From positions 124,001 to 188,000 of the forward strand of contig FREY01000005.1 in NCBI GenBank assembly GCA_900143635.1: 64,000 nucleotides of DNA, read 5' to 3'. The notes beneath the pieces were generated by a model. That model was not told the DNA's origin. It did no database searches and saw only the letters and a list, made by a program, of their open reading frames with translations. Of the stretch, positions 34,519-41,539 are shown piece by piece; the first letter of the stretch is position 1, and each line of letters begins with the position of its first letter. The position numbers and the translations under genes were made by a program. The DNA is from Rhodobacteraceae bacterium Alg231-04. Lineage in GTDB: Bacteria; Pseudomonadota; Alphaproteobacteria; Rhodobacterales; Rhodobacteraceae.

Positions 34519-36051
34519 CTAGTGGCCGTCATCCCCGTTTAGAAAGTTGTTGAGCCTGCGGCGGGTCGCCTCATCCAGTTCAGCGATGTCTATGGTCACT
34601 TTAGAGCCTTCGCGGTGGATGCCAGCAGAGGTGGGCGCACCACCGCGCCTCACCTCGTAGGGGATAACATCGCGCTGAATGCCTTTGAAACGTGCCGCCG
34701 GGCGTTCGCGCACGTCGACCATGTCGCGGACATGGGCGTAGGTCTCATAGCTCATCACGATACCGCCGGGCGGGGCGCTGCTTTCCAATCGGGCGGCTAG
34801 ATTCGCCTCTGCCCCGATGATGGTGTAATCCATCCGGGTTTCAGAACCGAAATTGCCGACGTTGCAATAGCCGGTGTTGATACCAATGCGCGCCCGGAAC
34901 GGGGTTTCAATACCGCGCGCGCGCCAGGTCTTGGCAAGTTGCTCCAGCCGGTCCTGCATCTCAAGCGCCATGGCGACACAGGCGCGCGCGTCTTCGGTGG
35001 TGCCCTTTGTGTCGGGGTCGCCAAAGAAAGCCACGATGGCATCGCCGATGAACTTGTCGATGGTGGCACCATGCTTTTCCGCAATGGCCGACATTTCTGT
35101 GAAGTATTCGTTCAACAGCTCGGTCAGCTCTTCTGGCTGCAAGTTCTCCGAGGTTTCGGTGAAATCCTTGATGTCCGAAAAGAACACCGTGAGCTTCTTG
35201 CGCTCGGTTGAGATGGCGACCTCTTTTTCGCCGGAAAAGATCGACTTGTAGATCTGCGGGCTGAGGTAGCGTGACAATTTCATCGAAATCCCGGCGAGGA
35301 ATTCATTGTTGCCCGACAGCTCCTCGCTGAGGCTGCGGAACCGTGCGGTCAGACGCAGCTGGTGACGGGTAAACAGAATGCCTGCCGCACCAAAAGCCGC
35401 CATATAGATCAGAAGGTATTTGAATGTCATCAGATTGCCCGCAATGGGCTGATGCACGGTAAAGGACTGCAAGCCACGGATATCGCCGGTTTTCCAGTCG
35501 GTCTTGGGGCTGCCTGCGTGGCTGTTGTGGCAGGCGACACAGCCATCGCCCATCACCACTGGTGTCAGCATGGTGACCCCATGGTTCAGGATGCCCGCAT
35601 CGGCGGCAAAGAACAAAGCATCGCGCGGAACGCCGCGGCGAAACATCTCCAACGCGCGCACCTCGTGATCTGTCAGTTCCACATCGGCACGGCTCTCAAA
35701 GGGGAAGTCGGACACAAAGCGGAAATGCAGATCCATCTTGGTGTCGCTGATATATTCACCCAGCTCGATCGACAGGGTTGCCGGGATCGGGATGGCACCG
35801 GTGGTGTCATGGTAGTCGTGGCGCGCCACTGTCGGCTCATCTGCGTCCAGGTGGCCGATCACATTGCGAGAATAATAATCGCGCACCTGGCTTAGAACCG
35901 TGTCCAGCGCCCTGGTCTGCCGGCGCAGGCTGTGGTCGGTGACGGCAGTCAAATCACGCCAGACAGCCAGCGGCAGCGCCAAGATGGCTAGCGTCAGGGC
36001 AACGGGGAGGAAATAGGGGGAGCTGAACAAAGACTTTCTTTGTTTCTTCAT
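34519..36051 (-). CDS. Membrane adenylate/guanylate cyclase with periplasmic heme-c type sensor domain
   Basis: A 510-residue protein: an N-terminal membrane helix (about 13-33), a periplasmic domain of about 190 residues, a second helix (about 213-235), and a cytosolic class III cyclase. The periplasmic part resembles DUF3365 (Tll0287-like) and contains GCVACHNSH, a CxxCH c-type heme attachment motif. The cyclase has VFFSDIKDFTETSE, DKFIGDAIVAFFG and DYTIIGAEANLAARLES, covering both metal sites and the late Asn/Arg. This suggests that heme redox state or a gas ligand gates cyclic nucleotide production (inference). The ATG at 36051 follows AAGG by about ten bases; alternatives exist at 36069 and upstream. 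It is a different family from the cyclase at the left edge. Confidence 0.88.
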   Translation of the reverse strand: MKKQRKSLFSSPYFLPVALTLAILALPLAVWRDLTAVTDHSLRRQTRALDTVLSQVRDYYSRNVIGHLDADEPTVARHDYHDTTGAIPIPATLSIELGEYISDTKMDLHFRFVSDFPFESRADVELTDHEVRALEMFRRGVPRDALFFAADAGILNHGVTMLTPVVMGDGCVACHNSHAGSPKTDWKTGDIRGLQSFTVHQPIAGNLMTFKYLLIYMAAFGAAGILFTRHQLRLTARFRSLSEELSGNNEFLAGISMKLSRYLSPQIYKSIFSGEKEVAISTERKKLTVFFSDIKDFTETSENLQPEELTELLNEYFTEMSAIAEKHGATIDKFIGDAIVAFFGDPDTKGTTEDARACVAMALEMQDRLEQLAKTWRARGIETPFRARIGINTGYCNVGNFGSETRMDYTIIGAEANLAARLESSAPPGGIVMSYETYAHVRDMVDVRERPAARFKGIQRDVIPYEVRRGGAPTSAGIHREGSKVTIDIAELDEATRRRLNNFLNGDDGH

Positions 36052-36255
36052 TGCGTTGCGCCTTGCCATGAGAAGTGCCGGATCATTCGGTATCAGTAGC
36101 CGGTTTTCGGCAAAACTCAAAGCCGGTGAGCCAATCCAGACCGCGCGGTGTTGTCGCCTGCTGGTAAGGCACAAAAGGACATCTGCAGGCGCGTTTTGCA
36201 CTGGACGGCGGCGCGCTTGATGCTACCCTTTCTATGGGAGAACAGGAGTGGACCT

Positions 36256-36579
36256 ATGCCCGAACTGATCAAGCTTTATATCCGGAACGTCGCTATTGGA
36301 TTTGGCATTGCGGCGGGTTTTGTTGCAGGGCTGCTGTGGTTTGATGTGATGGGGTTGTGGCAGCTGGTCAGCACGTCATCCTCGGGTCTGTTGGCCGTCT
36401 TCATGCTGTGGTTCATGAACGGAATTGTCTTTGCCGGGGTGCAGTTTGCCTGGGCGGTTATGGCGCTGGCTGAGGACAATAATGACCCGCGAGGCGGCAC
36501 GCCAATGATGCATAAAATGGTGCCGGTCCGGGTGCCTGCAGATGGCCGCAGTCGTCAGCCGCGTGACCCGCGCCGCTAG
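36256..36579 (+). CDS. Small membrane protein of unknown function
   Basis: A 107-residue protein with two hydrophobic helices (about 10-30 and 38-62) and a basic C-terminal tail rich in Arg and Pro. AGGAG stands about eight bases before the ATG at 36256, so the long upstream extension of the frame (to 36148) is unlikely. I recognise no family; two-helix proteins of this type are common among conserved roseobacter hypotheticals. It is divergent from the heme cyclase gene, and a terminator follows. Confidence 0.75.
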   Translation: MPELIKLYIRNVAIGFGIAAGFVAGLLWFDVMGLWQLVSTSSSGLLAVFMLWFMNGIVFAGVQFAWAVMALAEDNNDPRGGTPMMHKMVPVRVPADGRSRQPRDPRR

Positions 36580-36604
36580 CCCTGACTGCCGACCAGTTCA
36601 GAGG

Positions 36605-36635
36605 CCGCGTTTCCCATCCGGGAGGCGCGGTTTTT
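36605..36635 (+). terminator. Intrinsic terminator after the two-helix membrane protein gene
   Basis: CCGCG (36605-36609) pairs with CGCGG (36626-36630), extended by a TCCC/GGGA inner stem, followed by five T residues. Confidence 0.8.
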
Positions 36636-36639
36636 CGTT

Positions 36640-36900
36640 CTAGGGTGGAAAGGTGTGACGGAACCGCACGCAACCGTTTTGGCGTTGATTCCCGAGGACC
36701 TGTATGTACAGGTGGGCGCCAGGTAACTGGACCAGGATCCAGACAGAGCCAGCCCCCTCGGAATTGCTTAAGGCCACTGGAATGCTGCCGTAGACAGGAA
36801 GGGCAGAAACCGCCACGGGGTCTACCTAGGCCTGCGAGGGCGGCGGGGCAAGGGGCAGGCGGCATTTTTGCCTTTGCCTGGCTCTGGGGGCTTGCAAGAT
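36640..36900. other. Non-coding stretch between terminator and the mmcB promoter
   Basis: About 260 bp with no gene I can support. Open frames on both strands are Cys/Gly/Arg- or Pro-rich and lack ribosome sites. A short inverted repeat, CCTGTA...TACAGG, lies near 36700-36715. Confidence 0.45.
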
Positions 36901-36915
36901 GTTCCTGAATTGTTC
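36901..36915 (+). promoter_or_regulatory. LexA box upstream of mmcB
   Basis: GTTC at 36901-36904, seven bases, and GTTC at 36912-36915. This GTTC-N7-GTTC direct repeat is the established alphaproteobacterial LexA operator. It ends 11 bases before the mmcB start codon, so LexA binding would block transcription until DNA damage. Confidence 0.8.
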
Positions 36916-36926
36916 ACCCTTGTGTC

Positions 36927-37403
36927 ATGATGAATGATCTTCAGCCCGGCCAGAAACTTGCCCGCGGTGTGGCGCGCCACCTGCGCCAGCTAGGATATGT
37001 TTCGGTGGAGGAGTTTGTACCGGAACGCGGCAAACGGGTTGATGTGATGGCGCTGGGCCCCAAGGGGGAGCTTTGGGTGATCGAATGCAAATCCAGCCGG
37101 GCAGATTTTCAGTCAGACGCCAAATGGCAGGGCTATCTGGAGTGGTGTGATCGCTATTTTTGGGCCGTGGACATTGATTTTCCGGTGGAACTGCTGCCAG
37201 AGGGCACCGGTCTGATCATCGCGGACGCTTATGATGCAGAGGTTGTCCGAATGGCGCCGGAAGCAAAGCTGGCTCCGGCCCGGCGCAAAAAGATGATCCA
37301 AAAATTCGCCACCGATGCGGCGCGTCGCTTGCAAGGCTTGCGTGATCCGCGGCCGGGGCAGGATGGTTGCCTGATAGGTGGATCTGAGGCTGAGGGAGAA
37401 TAG
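36927..37403 (+). CDS. mmcB: MmcB family DNA repair protein
   Basis: A 158-residue protein of the MmcB family (DUF1052), linked in Caulobacter to resistance to mitomycin C. Seen: a PD-(D/E)xK nuclease-like core with KRVDVMALGPKGELWVIECK (about residues 36-55), holding the Asp and the Glu-x-Lys, followed by a WCDRYFWAVD segment. Length is normal. A perfect LexA operator overlaps its promoter region, fitting SOS control. No ribosome site is clear; two ATGs are adjacent at the start. Confidence 0.9.
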   Translation: MMNDLQPGQKLARGVARHLRQLGYVSVEEFVPERGKRVDVMALGPKGELWVIECKSSRADFQSDAKWQGYLEWCDRYFWAVDIDFPVELLPEGTGLIIADAYDAEVVRMAPEAKLAPARRKKMIQKFATDAARRLQGLRDPRPGQDGCLIGGSEAEGE

Positions 37404-37475
37404 TGTTTAGGGGGGCGAGGGGCTCCCACCCGTCCGGTTGGCATCTACGATGCCCCCCTTGGACAGTTGGGCCGG

Positions 37476-37545
37476 GCGCCGCGCCTGTGGCGCGGCGCAA
37501 GAGTTTTTCTTAAAACTCTTGCCAAGGCTTTTACCAAAGCCTTGG
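37476..37545. repeat. Triple-hairpin intergenic element between mmcB and the DUF6324 gene
   Basis: Three near-perfect hairpins stand head to tail: GCGCCGCGCC (37476-37485) with GGCGCGGCGC (37489-37498); CAAGAGTTT with AAACTCTTG (37498-37521); and CCAAGGCTTT (37522-37531) with AAAGCCTTGG (37536-37545). It sits between convergent genes and may act as a two-way terminator. The CCAAGGCTTTT part recurs near 58574-58584. Confidence 0.75.
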
Positions 37546-37565
37546 GGTGCCATGTCAAAACGGCT

Positions 37566-37754
37566 TTATTTTTGCAGAGACCGTGCTGCCTGGGCAGCGG
37601 CGCGGATCTCGTCGGCGATCTCTTCAGCCTCTTCCGGTTCGAAATCCATCGGAATCTCGATGCCGGTTGCCTCGATGAAAAGGCGGACCATGCCCTGATC
37701 GGTGGGGCCGATCTGCATATTTGCCTCGATGTCACGTTCGGTATTGATGCTCAT
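37566..37754 (-). CDS. DUF6324 family small protein
   Basis: A 62-residue acidic protein conserved in Rhodobacteraceae (DUF6324 as I recall it). It opens MSINTERDIEANMQIGPTDQ, followed by MVRLFIEATGIEIPMDF and an acidic helix EPEEAEEIADEIRAA. AGGAG lies seven bases before the ATG at 37754, which supports this start over the long frame to 38264. Function unknown. Confidence 0.82.
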   Translation of the reverse strand: MSINTERDIEANMQIGPTDQGMVRLFIEATGIEIPMDFEPEEAEEIADEIRAAAQAARSLQK

Positions 37755-37843
37755 TTTGCACTCCTGAGACGGCGTTGGCGGCTGAGTGCCGGTGCTAGAC
37801 CGGCTGTGCTTGAAACGCAAGGCGCGGCACATAACCATGGCCC

Positions 37844-38326
37844 ATGGATGACCTGCATATAAGACGATTCGCACCTGCCGACTCCCAGTGGCTGGTGGCC
37901 CGGCATCAGGACCTCTATGCGCTGGAAGAGGGGTTTGATGACACATTCGGGCCCATGGTGGCGGGGGTGTTGCGCAGCTATTGCGATTCGCATGACCCCG
38001 CGCGGGAGTGCGGCTGGATCGCCCAGACCGGACCCAGACGGATCGGAAGTGTCTTTTGCCTGCAGCAGAGCGAAACAACAGCGCGGCTGCGGCTTTTCCT
38101 GACCATGCCCGAGGCGCGCGGCCGCGGGTTGGGCAAGCGATTGCTGCGCGACTGTATGCGTTTTGCCCGATTGGCCGGATATCGCGACATGGCGCTTCTG
38201 ACCCATGAAAAACAGCAAAAATCCGGTGCCTTATACGCGGCTTTCGGCTGGGAACAGGCCGCATCGCGGCCGGTGCGGGCCTTTGGCGCCGATTTGATCG
38301 AACAAACCTGGCATGTTATGCTTTAA
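37844..38326 (+). CDS. GNAT family N-acetyltransferase
   Basis: A 160-residue GNAT acetyltransferase. The acetyl-CoA binding motif A is visible as MPEARGRGLGKRLLRDCMRF (about residues 88-107), followed by motif B with GYRDMALLTHEKQQKSGALY. The order is typical of MarR-associated or amino-acid-modifying GNATs, but the substrate cannot be told. It is divergent from the small DUF6324 gene and ends 43 bases before tRNA-His. Confidence 0.88.
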   Translation: MDDLHIRRFAPADSQWLVARHQDLYALEEGFDDTFGPMVAGVLRSYCDSHDPARECGWIAQTGPRRIGSVFCLQQSETTARLRLFLTMPEARGRGLGKRLLRDCMRFARLAGYRDMALLTHEKQQKSGALYAAFGWEQAASRPVRAFGADLIEQTWHVML

Positions 38327-38369
38327 GCCTCTTGCAATTGTCTGGGCGGTTAGCTAAATCGCCCCCAGT

Positions 38370-38446
38370 GCCGCCTTAGCTCAGTAGGTTAGAGCGCCTG
38401 ATTGTGGATCAGGAGGTCCCCCGTTCGAGCCGGGGAGGTGGTACCA
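38370..38446 (+). tRNA. tRNA-His (anticodon GTG)
   Basis: A 77-nt cloverleaf with CCA encoded. Acceptor GCCGCCT (38370-38376) pairs with AGGTGGT (38436-38442), with two G-T pairs. D arm GCTC..GAGC. Anticodon stem CCTGA/TCAGG around the loop TTGTGGA, anticodon GTG. T arm CCCCG/CGGGG around TTCGAGC. Position 73 is A (38443) and the base before position 1 is T, so neither C73 nor an encoded G-1 is present. That is the unusual alphaproteobacterial form of tRNA-His. Confidence 0.95.
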
Positions 38447-38571
38447 CCCTCACTCTTTCTGAAAATATACGTTAAAATCGAATGCCTTACGGCGTATTCG
38501 CTGTATTGACTGCCGTCTGCCGCCATTTGGGGAACATTGGCGGCCCTGCGGCTCTGCAGGGCCGTGTCGGA

Positions 38572-38868
38572 TCAATCGATCAAGACTGTTTTGCGCAGGG
38601 TGCCGGTGGCAGAATCAAAGATCAGAATCTGGTTGCCGTCGACCACGGCTGTCCAGTTGGTGCCAAAGGTCACCGCATCCGCCGTCACCCCGTCGGGCAG
38701 TGTCAGCTGATCTGGGATTGTGACACCGTCGTCTGACAAACGGATGACAAGCAGGGTGATCACGGTTACAAGCCCGGCAATCATCACCACGGTCAGCGTG
38801 GTCACCAGCCGCCGCAGGAACCGGATCTGCGCTGGCTCTTGAATTTCGGTCTCGGAAGGATCTGTCAT
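38572..38868 (-). CDS. DUF6476 family small membrane protein
   Basis: A 98-residue protein with one membrane helix (about residues 22-44, RRLVTTLTVVMIAGLVTVIT) and an extracytoplasmic beta-rich part with TVLID at the end. I assign DUF6476 from memory of roseobacter small proteins. Its start codon overlaps that of the divergent rluD gene (the four bases CATG at 38866-38869), so each gene's ribosome site must lie inside the other's coding sequence. Function unknown. Confidence 0.75.
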   Translation of the reverse strand: MTDPSETEIQEPAQIRFLRRLVTTLTVVMIAGLVTVITLLVIRLSDDGVTIPDQLTLPDGVTADAVTFGTNWTAVVDGNQILIFDSATGTLRKTVLID

Positions 38869-39901
38869 GGCCAGCCGCCGTATTGAGTTTGTCATCGCGG
38901 AGGATCCGCCTAAGCGCCTTGATAAGGCGCTTGCCCGTGATGTGCCAGAGGCAGCATCACTGTCGCGCACCCGTCTGGCCCGGCTGCTGGAAAGCGGCGC
39001 GATTGCGTTGAATGGTGCCACCGCGACGGACCCAAAGGCAAAGGCCGTTGAAGGCACCGCTGTGGTCATCACTGTGGAAGAAGCCGAAGACAGCCATATC
39101 GGCCCTGAAGACATCCCGCTTGAGGTGATATTCGAGGACGCAGATCTGATTGTCATCAACAAGCCCGCAGGCATGGTGGTTCATCCGGCGCCGGGATCAC
39201 CTTCGGGAACTTTGGTCAATGCACTGCTGCATCACTGCGGCGATGATCTGTCGGGTGTCGGCGGGGTGAAACGCCCCGGTATCGTGCACCGGATCGACAA
39301 GGAAACCAGTGGCTTGCTGGTGGTGGCGAAATCGGACGCGGCCCATCACGGGCTGGCGGCACAGTTCGAAAAACACACGGTGGAGCGTTACTACCGGGCG
39401 ATCTGCTATGGGGTGCCCGATGGCAATGATCCTCGTCTGCGCGGTGTCAAAGGCGCCAGTTTCGAACGCGGCAATATCCTGAAGCTGACCACCCAGCTTG
39501 CACGTCACAAGACTGATCGCCAGCGCCAGGCGGTGCTGTTCCAGGGTGGCCGCCATGCGATTACACGTGCCCGCATTGTGGAACCCTTTGGCGCGCCCGA
39601 GGTGGCGTCTCTGATCGAATGCTGGCTGGAAACCGGTCGCACCCACCAGATTCGCGTGCATATGGCCCATGCAGGCCACTCGTTGATCGGTGATCCCACC
39701 TATGGCAGCAAGCGCAAGCTGAACGCCAAGGCGCTGACCCCTAAGGCGCAGGAGATGGTGAAGACCTTCCCGCGTCAGGCCCTGCATGCGGCGGTTCTTG
39801 GCTTTGAACATCCCGTCACCGGCGAAGACCTGCGCTTTGAAGCACCATTACCGCAGGACATGGAATCCCTGCTGGAAGCCTTGCGCGAACCCGTAGCCTA
39901 A
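38867..39901 (+). CDS. rluD: Ribosomal large subunit pseudouridine synthase RluD-like
   Basis: A 344-residue RluA-family pseudouridine synthase. The N-terminal S4 domain (about residues 10-70) precedes the catalytic domain with PGIVHRIDKETSGLLVVAKS (about 138-157), which contains the active-site Asp. A GRTHQIRVHMAHAGHSLIGD segment follows. RluD modifies 23S rRNA positions 1911, 1915 and 1917. AAGGA lies six bases before the ATG. It is followed 157 bp later by rpoH, an arrangement common in alphaproteobacteria. Confidence 0.95.
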   Translation: MASRRIEFVIAEDPPKRLDKALARDVPEAASLSRTRLARLLESGAIALNGATATDPKAKAVEGTAVVITVEEAEDSHIGPEDIPLEVIFEDADLIVINKPAGMVVHPAPGSPSGTLVNALLHHCGDDLSGVGGVKRPGIVHRIDKETSGLLVVAKSDAAHHGLAAQFEKHTVERYYRAICYGVPDGNDPRLRGVKGASFERGNILKLTTQLARHKTDRQRQAVLFQGGRHAITRARIVEPFGAPEVASLIECWLETGRTHQIRVHMAHAGHSLIGDPTYGSKRKLNAKALTPKAQEMVKTFPRQALHAAVLGFEHPVTGEDLRFEAPLPQDMESLLEALREPVA

Positions 39902-39983
39902 GCCGCAACATTTCGCACATGGGCGTGAGAAGACCGCAACGGCCCGTGCGTTGAAAAAACTTTAGTGCAATAGTGTTAGCGCC

Positions 39984-40014
39984 CACTTGAAAGGGCTCAA
40001 TGGCTTACCCATAT
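39984..40014 (+). promoter_or_regulatory. Predicted heat-shock (sigma-32) promoter of rpoH
   Basis: CACTTGAA (-35, 39984-39991), a 16-base spacer, and CCCATAT (-10, 40008-40014), close to the CTTGAA / CCCATNT pattern of sigma-32 promoters in alphaproteobacteria. It would start transcription a few tens of bases before the rpoH ATG at 40059 and allow autogenous control. Confidence 0.6.
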
Positions 40015-40058
40015 GGTTTGATGTTAAGTCCTTAAACATTAAGGGAGGGACATATTAC

Positions 40059-40955
40059 ATGGCGAATTACGCAAATCTGCCCGCACCTACACCAGAAGGC
40101 GGCCTGAACCGCTATATGCAGGAAATCCGTAAGTTTCCGCTTCTGGAACCGGAAGAAGAGTACATGCTGGCCAAGGCGTGGACCGAAAAAGAGGATTCAG
40201 GCTCGGCGCATCGGTTGGTGACATCTCACCTGCGCCTCGCAGCCAAGATTGCCATGGGATACCGTGGCTATGGGCTGCCGCAGGCCGAAGTGATTTCCGA
40301 GGCCAATGTTGGCCTGATGCAGGCGGTGAAACGCTTTGACCCGGAAAAGGGCTTCCGGCTGTCGACCTATGCCATGTGGTGGATTCGTGCCTCTATTCAG
40401 GAATATATCCTGCGCTCCTGGTCGCTTGTGAAACTGGGCACCACCTCGGCGCAGAAGAAACTGTTCTTCAACCTGCGCAAGGCCAAGTCGCGCATCGGCG
40501 CGCTGGAAGACGGCGACATGCGCCCGGAAAATGTGACCCGGATTGCCACTGACCTCGGGGTGACCGAGGATGAGGTGATCAGCATGAACCGCCGGATGTC
40601 CGGTGGCGATGCCTCGCTGAATGCCACTGTCGGCTCCGAAGGCGAAGGCACCATGCAGTGGCAGGACTGGCTGGAAGACGAGGATGCCGATCAGGCTGGT
40701 GATTATGAGGCGCGTGATGAGCTGGAAGCCCGCCGCGAGCTGATGGCGCAGGCGCTGGAAGTGCTGAACGAGCGTGAGAAGGACATTCTGACACAGCGCA
40801 GGCTGATGGATCAGGCGGTCACGCTGGAGGAGCTGAGCGGCCAGTATAATGTCAGCCGCGAACGCATCCGCCAGATCGAGGTGCGCGCATTTGAAAAGCT
40901 GCAAAAGAGGATGCGCGAGCTTGCGGGTGAAAAGGGCATGCTTGGGCAGGCCTGA
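40059..40955 (+). CDS. rpoH: RNA polymerase heat-shock sigma factor RpoH (sigma-32)
   Basis: A 298-residue heat-shock sigma factor. Seen: the RpoH box QKKLFFNLRK (about residues 132-141), unique to sigma-32; region 2 with GLMQAVKRFDPEKGFRLSTY and AMWWIRASIQEYIL; and region 4.2 with [27 protein letters not shown] stands about ten bases before the ATG at 40059; the longer frame to 39987 lies upstream of the predicted promoter's -10 box and is rejected. An intrinsic terminator follows. Many roseobacters carry two rpoH genes; only this one is in the window. Confidence 0.97.
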   Translation: MANYANLPAPTPEGGLNRYMQEIRKFPLLEPEEEYMLAKAWTEKEDSGSAHRLVTSHLRLAAKIAMGYRGYGLPQAEVISEANVGLMQAVKRFDPEKGFRLSTYAMWWIRASIQEYILRSWSLVKLGTTSAQKKLFFNLRKAKSRIGALEDGDMRPENVTRIATDLGVTEDEVISMNRRMSGGDASLNATVGSEGEGTMQWQDWLEDEDADQAGDYEARDELEARRELMAQALEVLNEREKDILTQRRLMDQAVTLEELSGQYNVSRERIRQIEVRAFEKLQKRMRELAGEKGMLGQA

Positions 40956-40995
40956 CAAGGCCCAGACCGGCGGGATCATCCTGAGAATTGAAAAG

Positions 40996-41023
40996 AGGCG
41001 GTGCTGTTTGGCACCGCCTTTTT
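40996..41023 (+). terminator. Intrinsic terminator of rpoH
   Basis: A 9 bp perfect stem (AGGCGGTGC at 40996-41004 with GCACCGCCT at 41011-41019) followed by five T residues. Confidence 0.93.
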
Positions 41024-41048
41024 GTTTGCGGGCCACCGTTCAAAGTGG

Positions 41049-41291
41049 CTGGCAAAGGGCAGTCTGGCAGGCTGGCTCTATGGCTGGCGGGCGTATCTGA
41101 TTGCTGGCGAAGGAACGTGGCGGCTGCTGCGTTCGGCTGACAAATGTATCGGATGACCGGCGTGCTGGCGCGGGGGCTGGCTGGGCTGGTGGGATCCTGA
41201 ACTTGGGCTGGCCGGACTGTTCATGCTGGCGTGGCTGGCTGGAACCGGTCTGGTGGCTGGCGCTTGGTGCTGGCTGCCTGCCGATTCTGGC
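41049..41291 (+). repeat. CTGGC-rich non-coding stretch
   Basis: I count 13 copies of CTGGC, all on the plus strand, in 243 bp between the rpoH terminator and the next gene, many as GGCTGGC or GCTGGCTGG. The word is unevenly spaced, so it is not a simple tandem repeat. No good gene is present on either strand; the frames have no ribosome site. One GCTGGTGG (41185-41192), the E. coli Chi octamer, also occurs. Confidence 0.6.
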
Positions 41292-41539
41292 TTGCTCTTG
41301 TGTTCTGTGATCTTGATAGCCTCACCTGCCTGTGCTCGCAAGGAAAAAATGAATAAAATCAAATAGTTGACTAATTTACTCGGATTTTTGACCGATGCGA
41401 GAATACGCGTGACCCTTTCGGCGTCGGGCTGTTCATTCTGCGGGCCGAGGAGGGCGGAGATTTTACCGGCGGGCGACTTCTCTTCCTATGGTAGCGCAAA
41501 CAGGGTAACCTGCCGCCGATAGTATCGGAGAGTGGTGTG

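Noticed and set aside
36645-36908. An 87-codon open frame before mmcB
   Set aside because: It crosses the LexA box region and lacks a ribosome site and any plausible domain.
41101-41310. A 69-codon Trp/Cys/Leu-rich frame in the CTGGC-rich stretch
   Set aside because: Composition is driven by the repeated word; it starts with TTG without a ribosome site.
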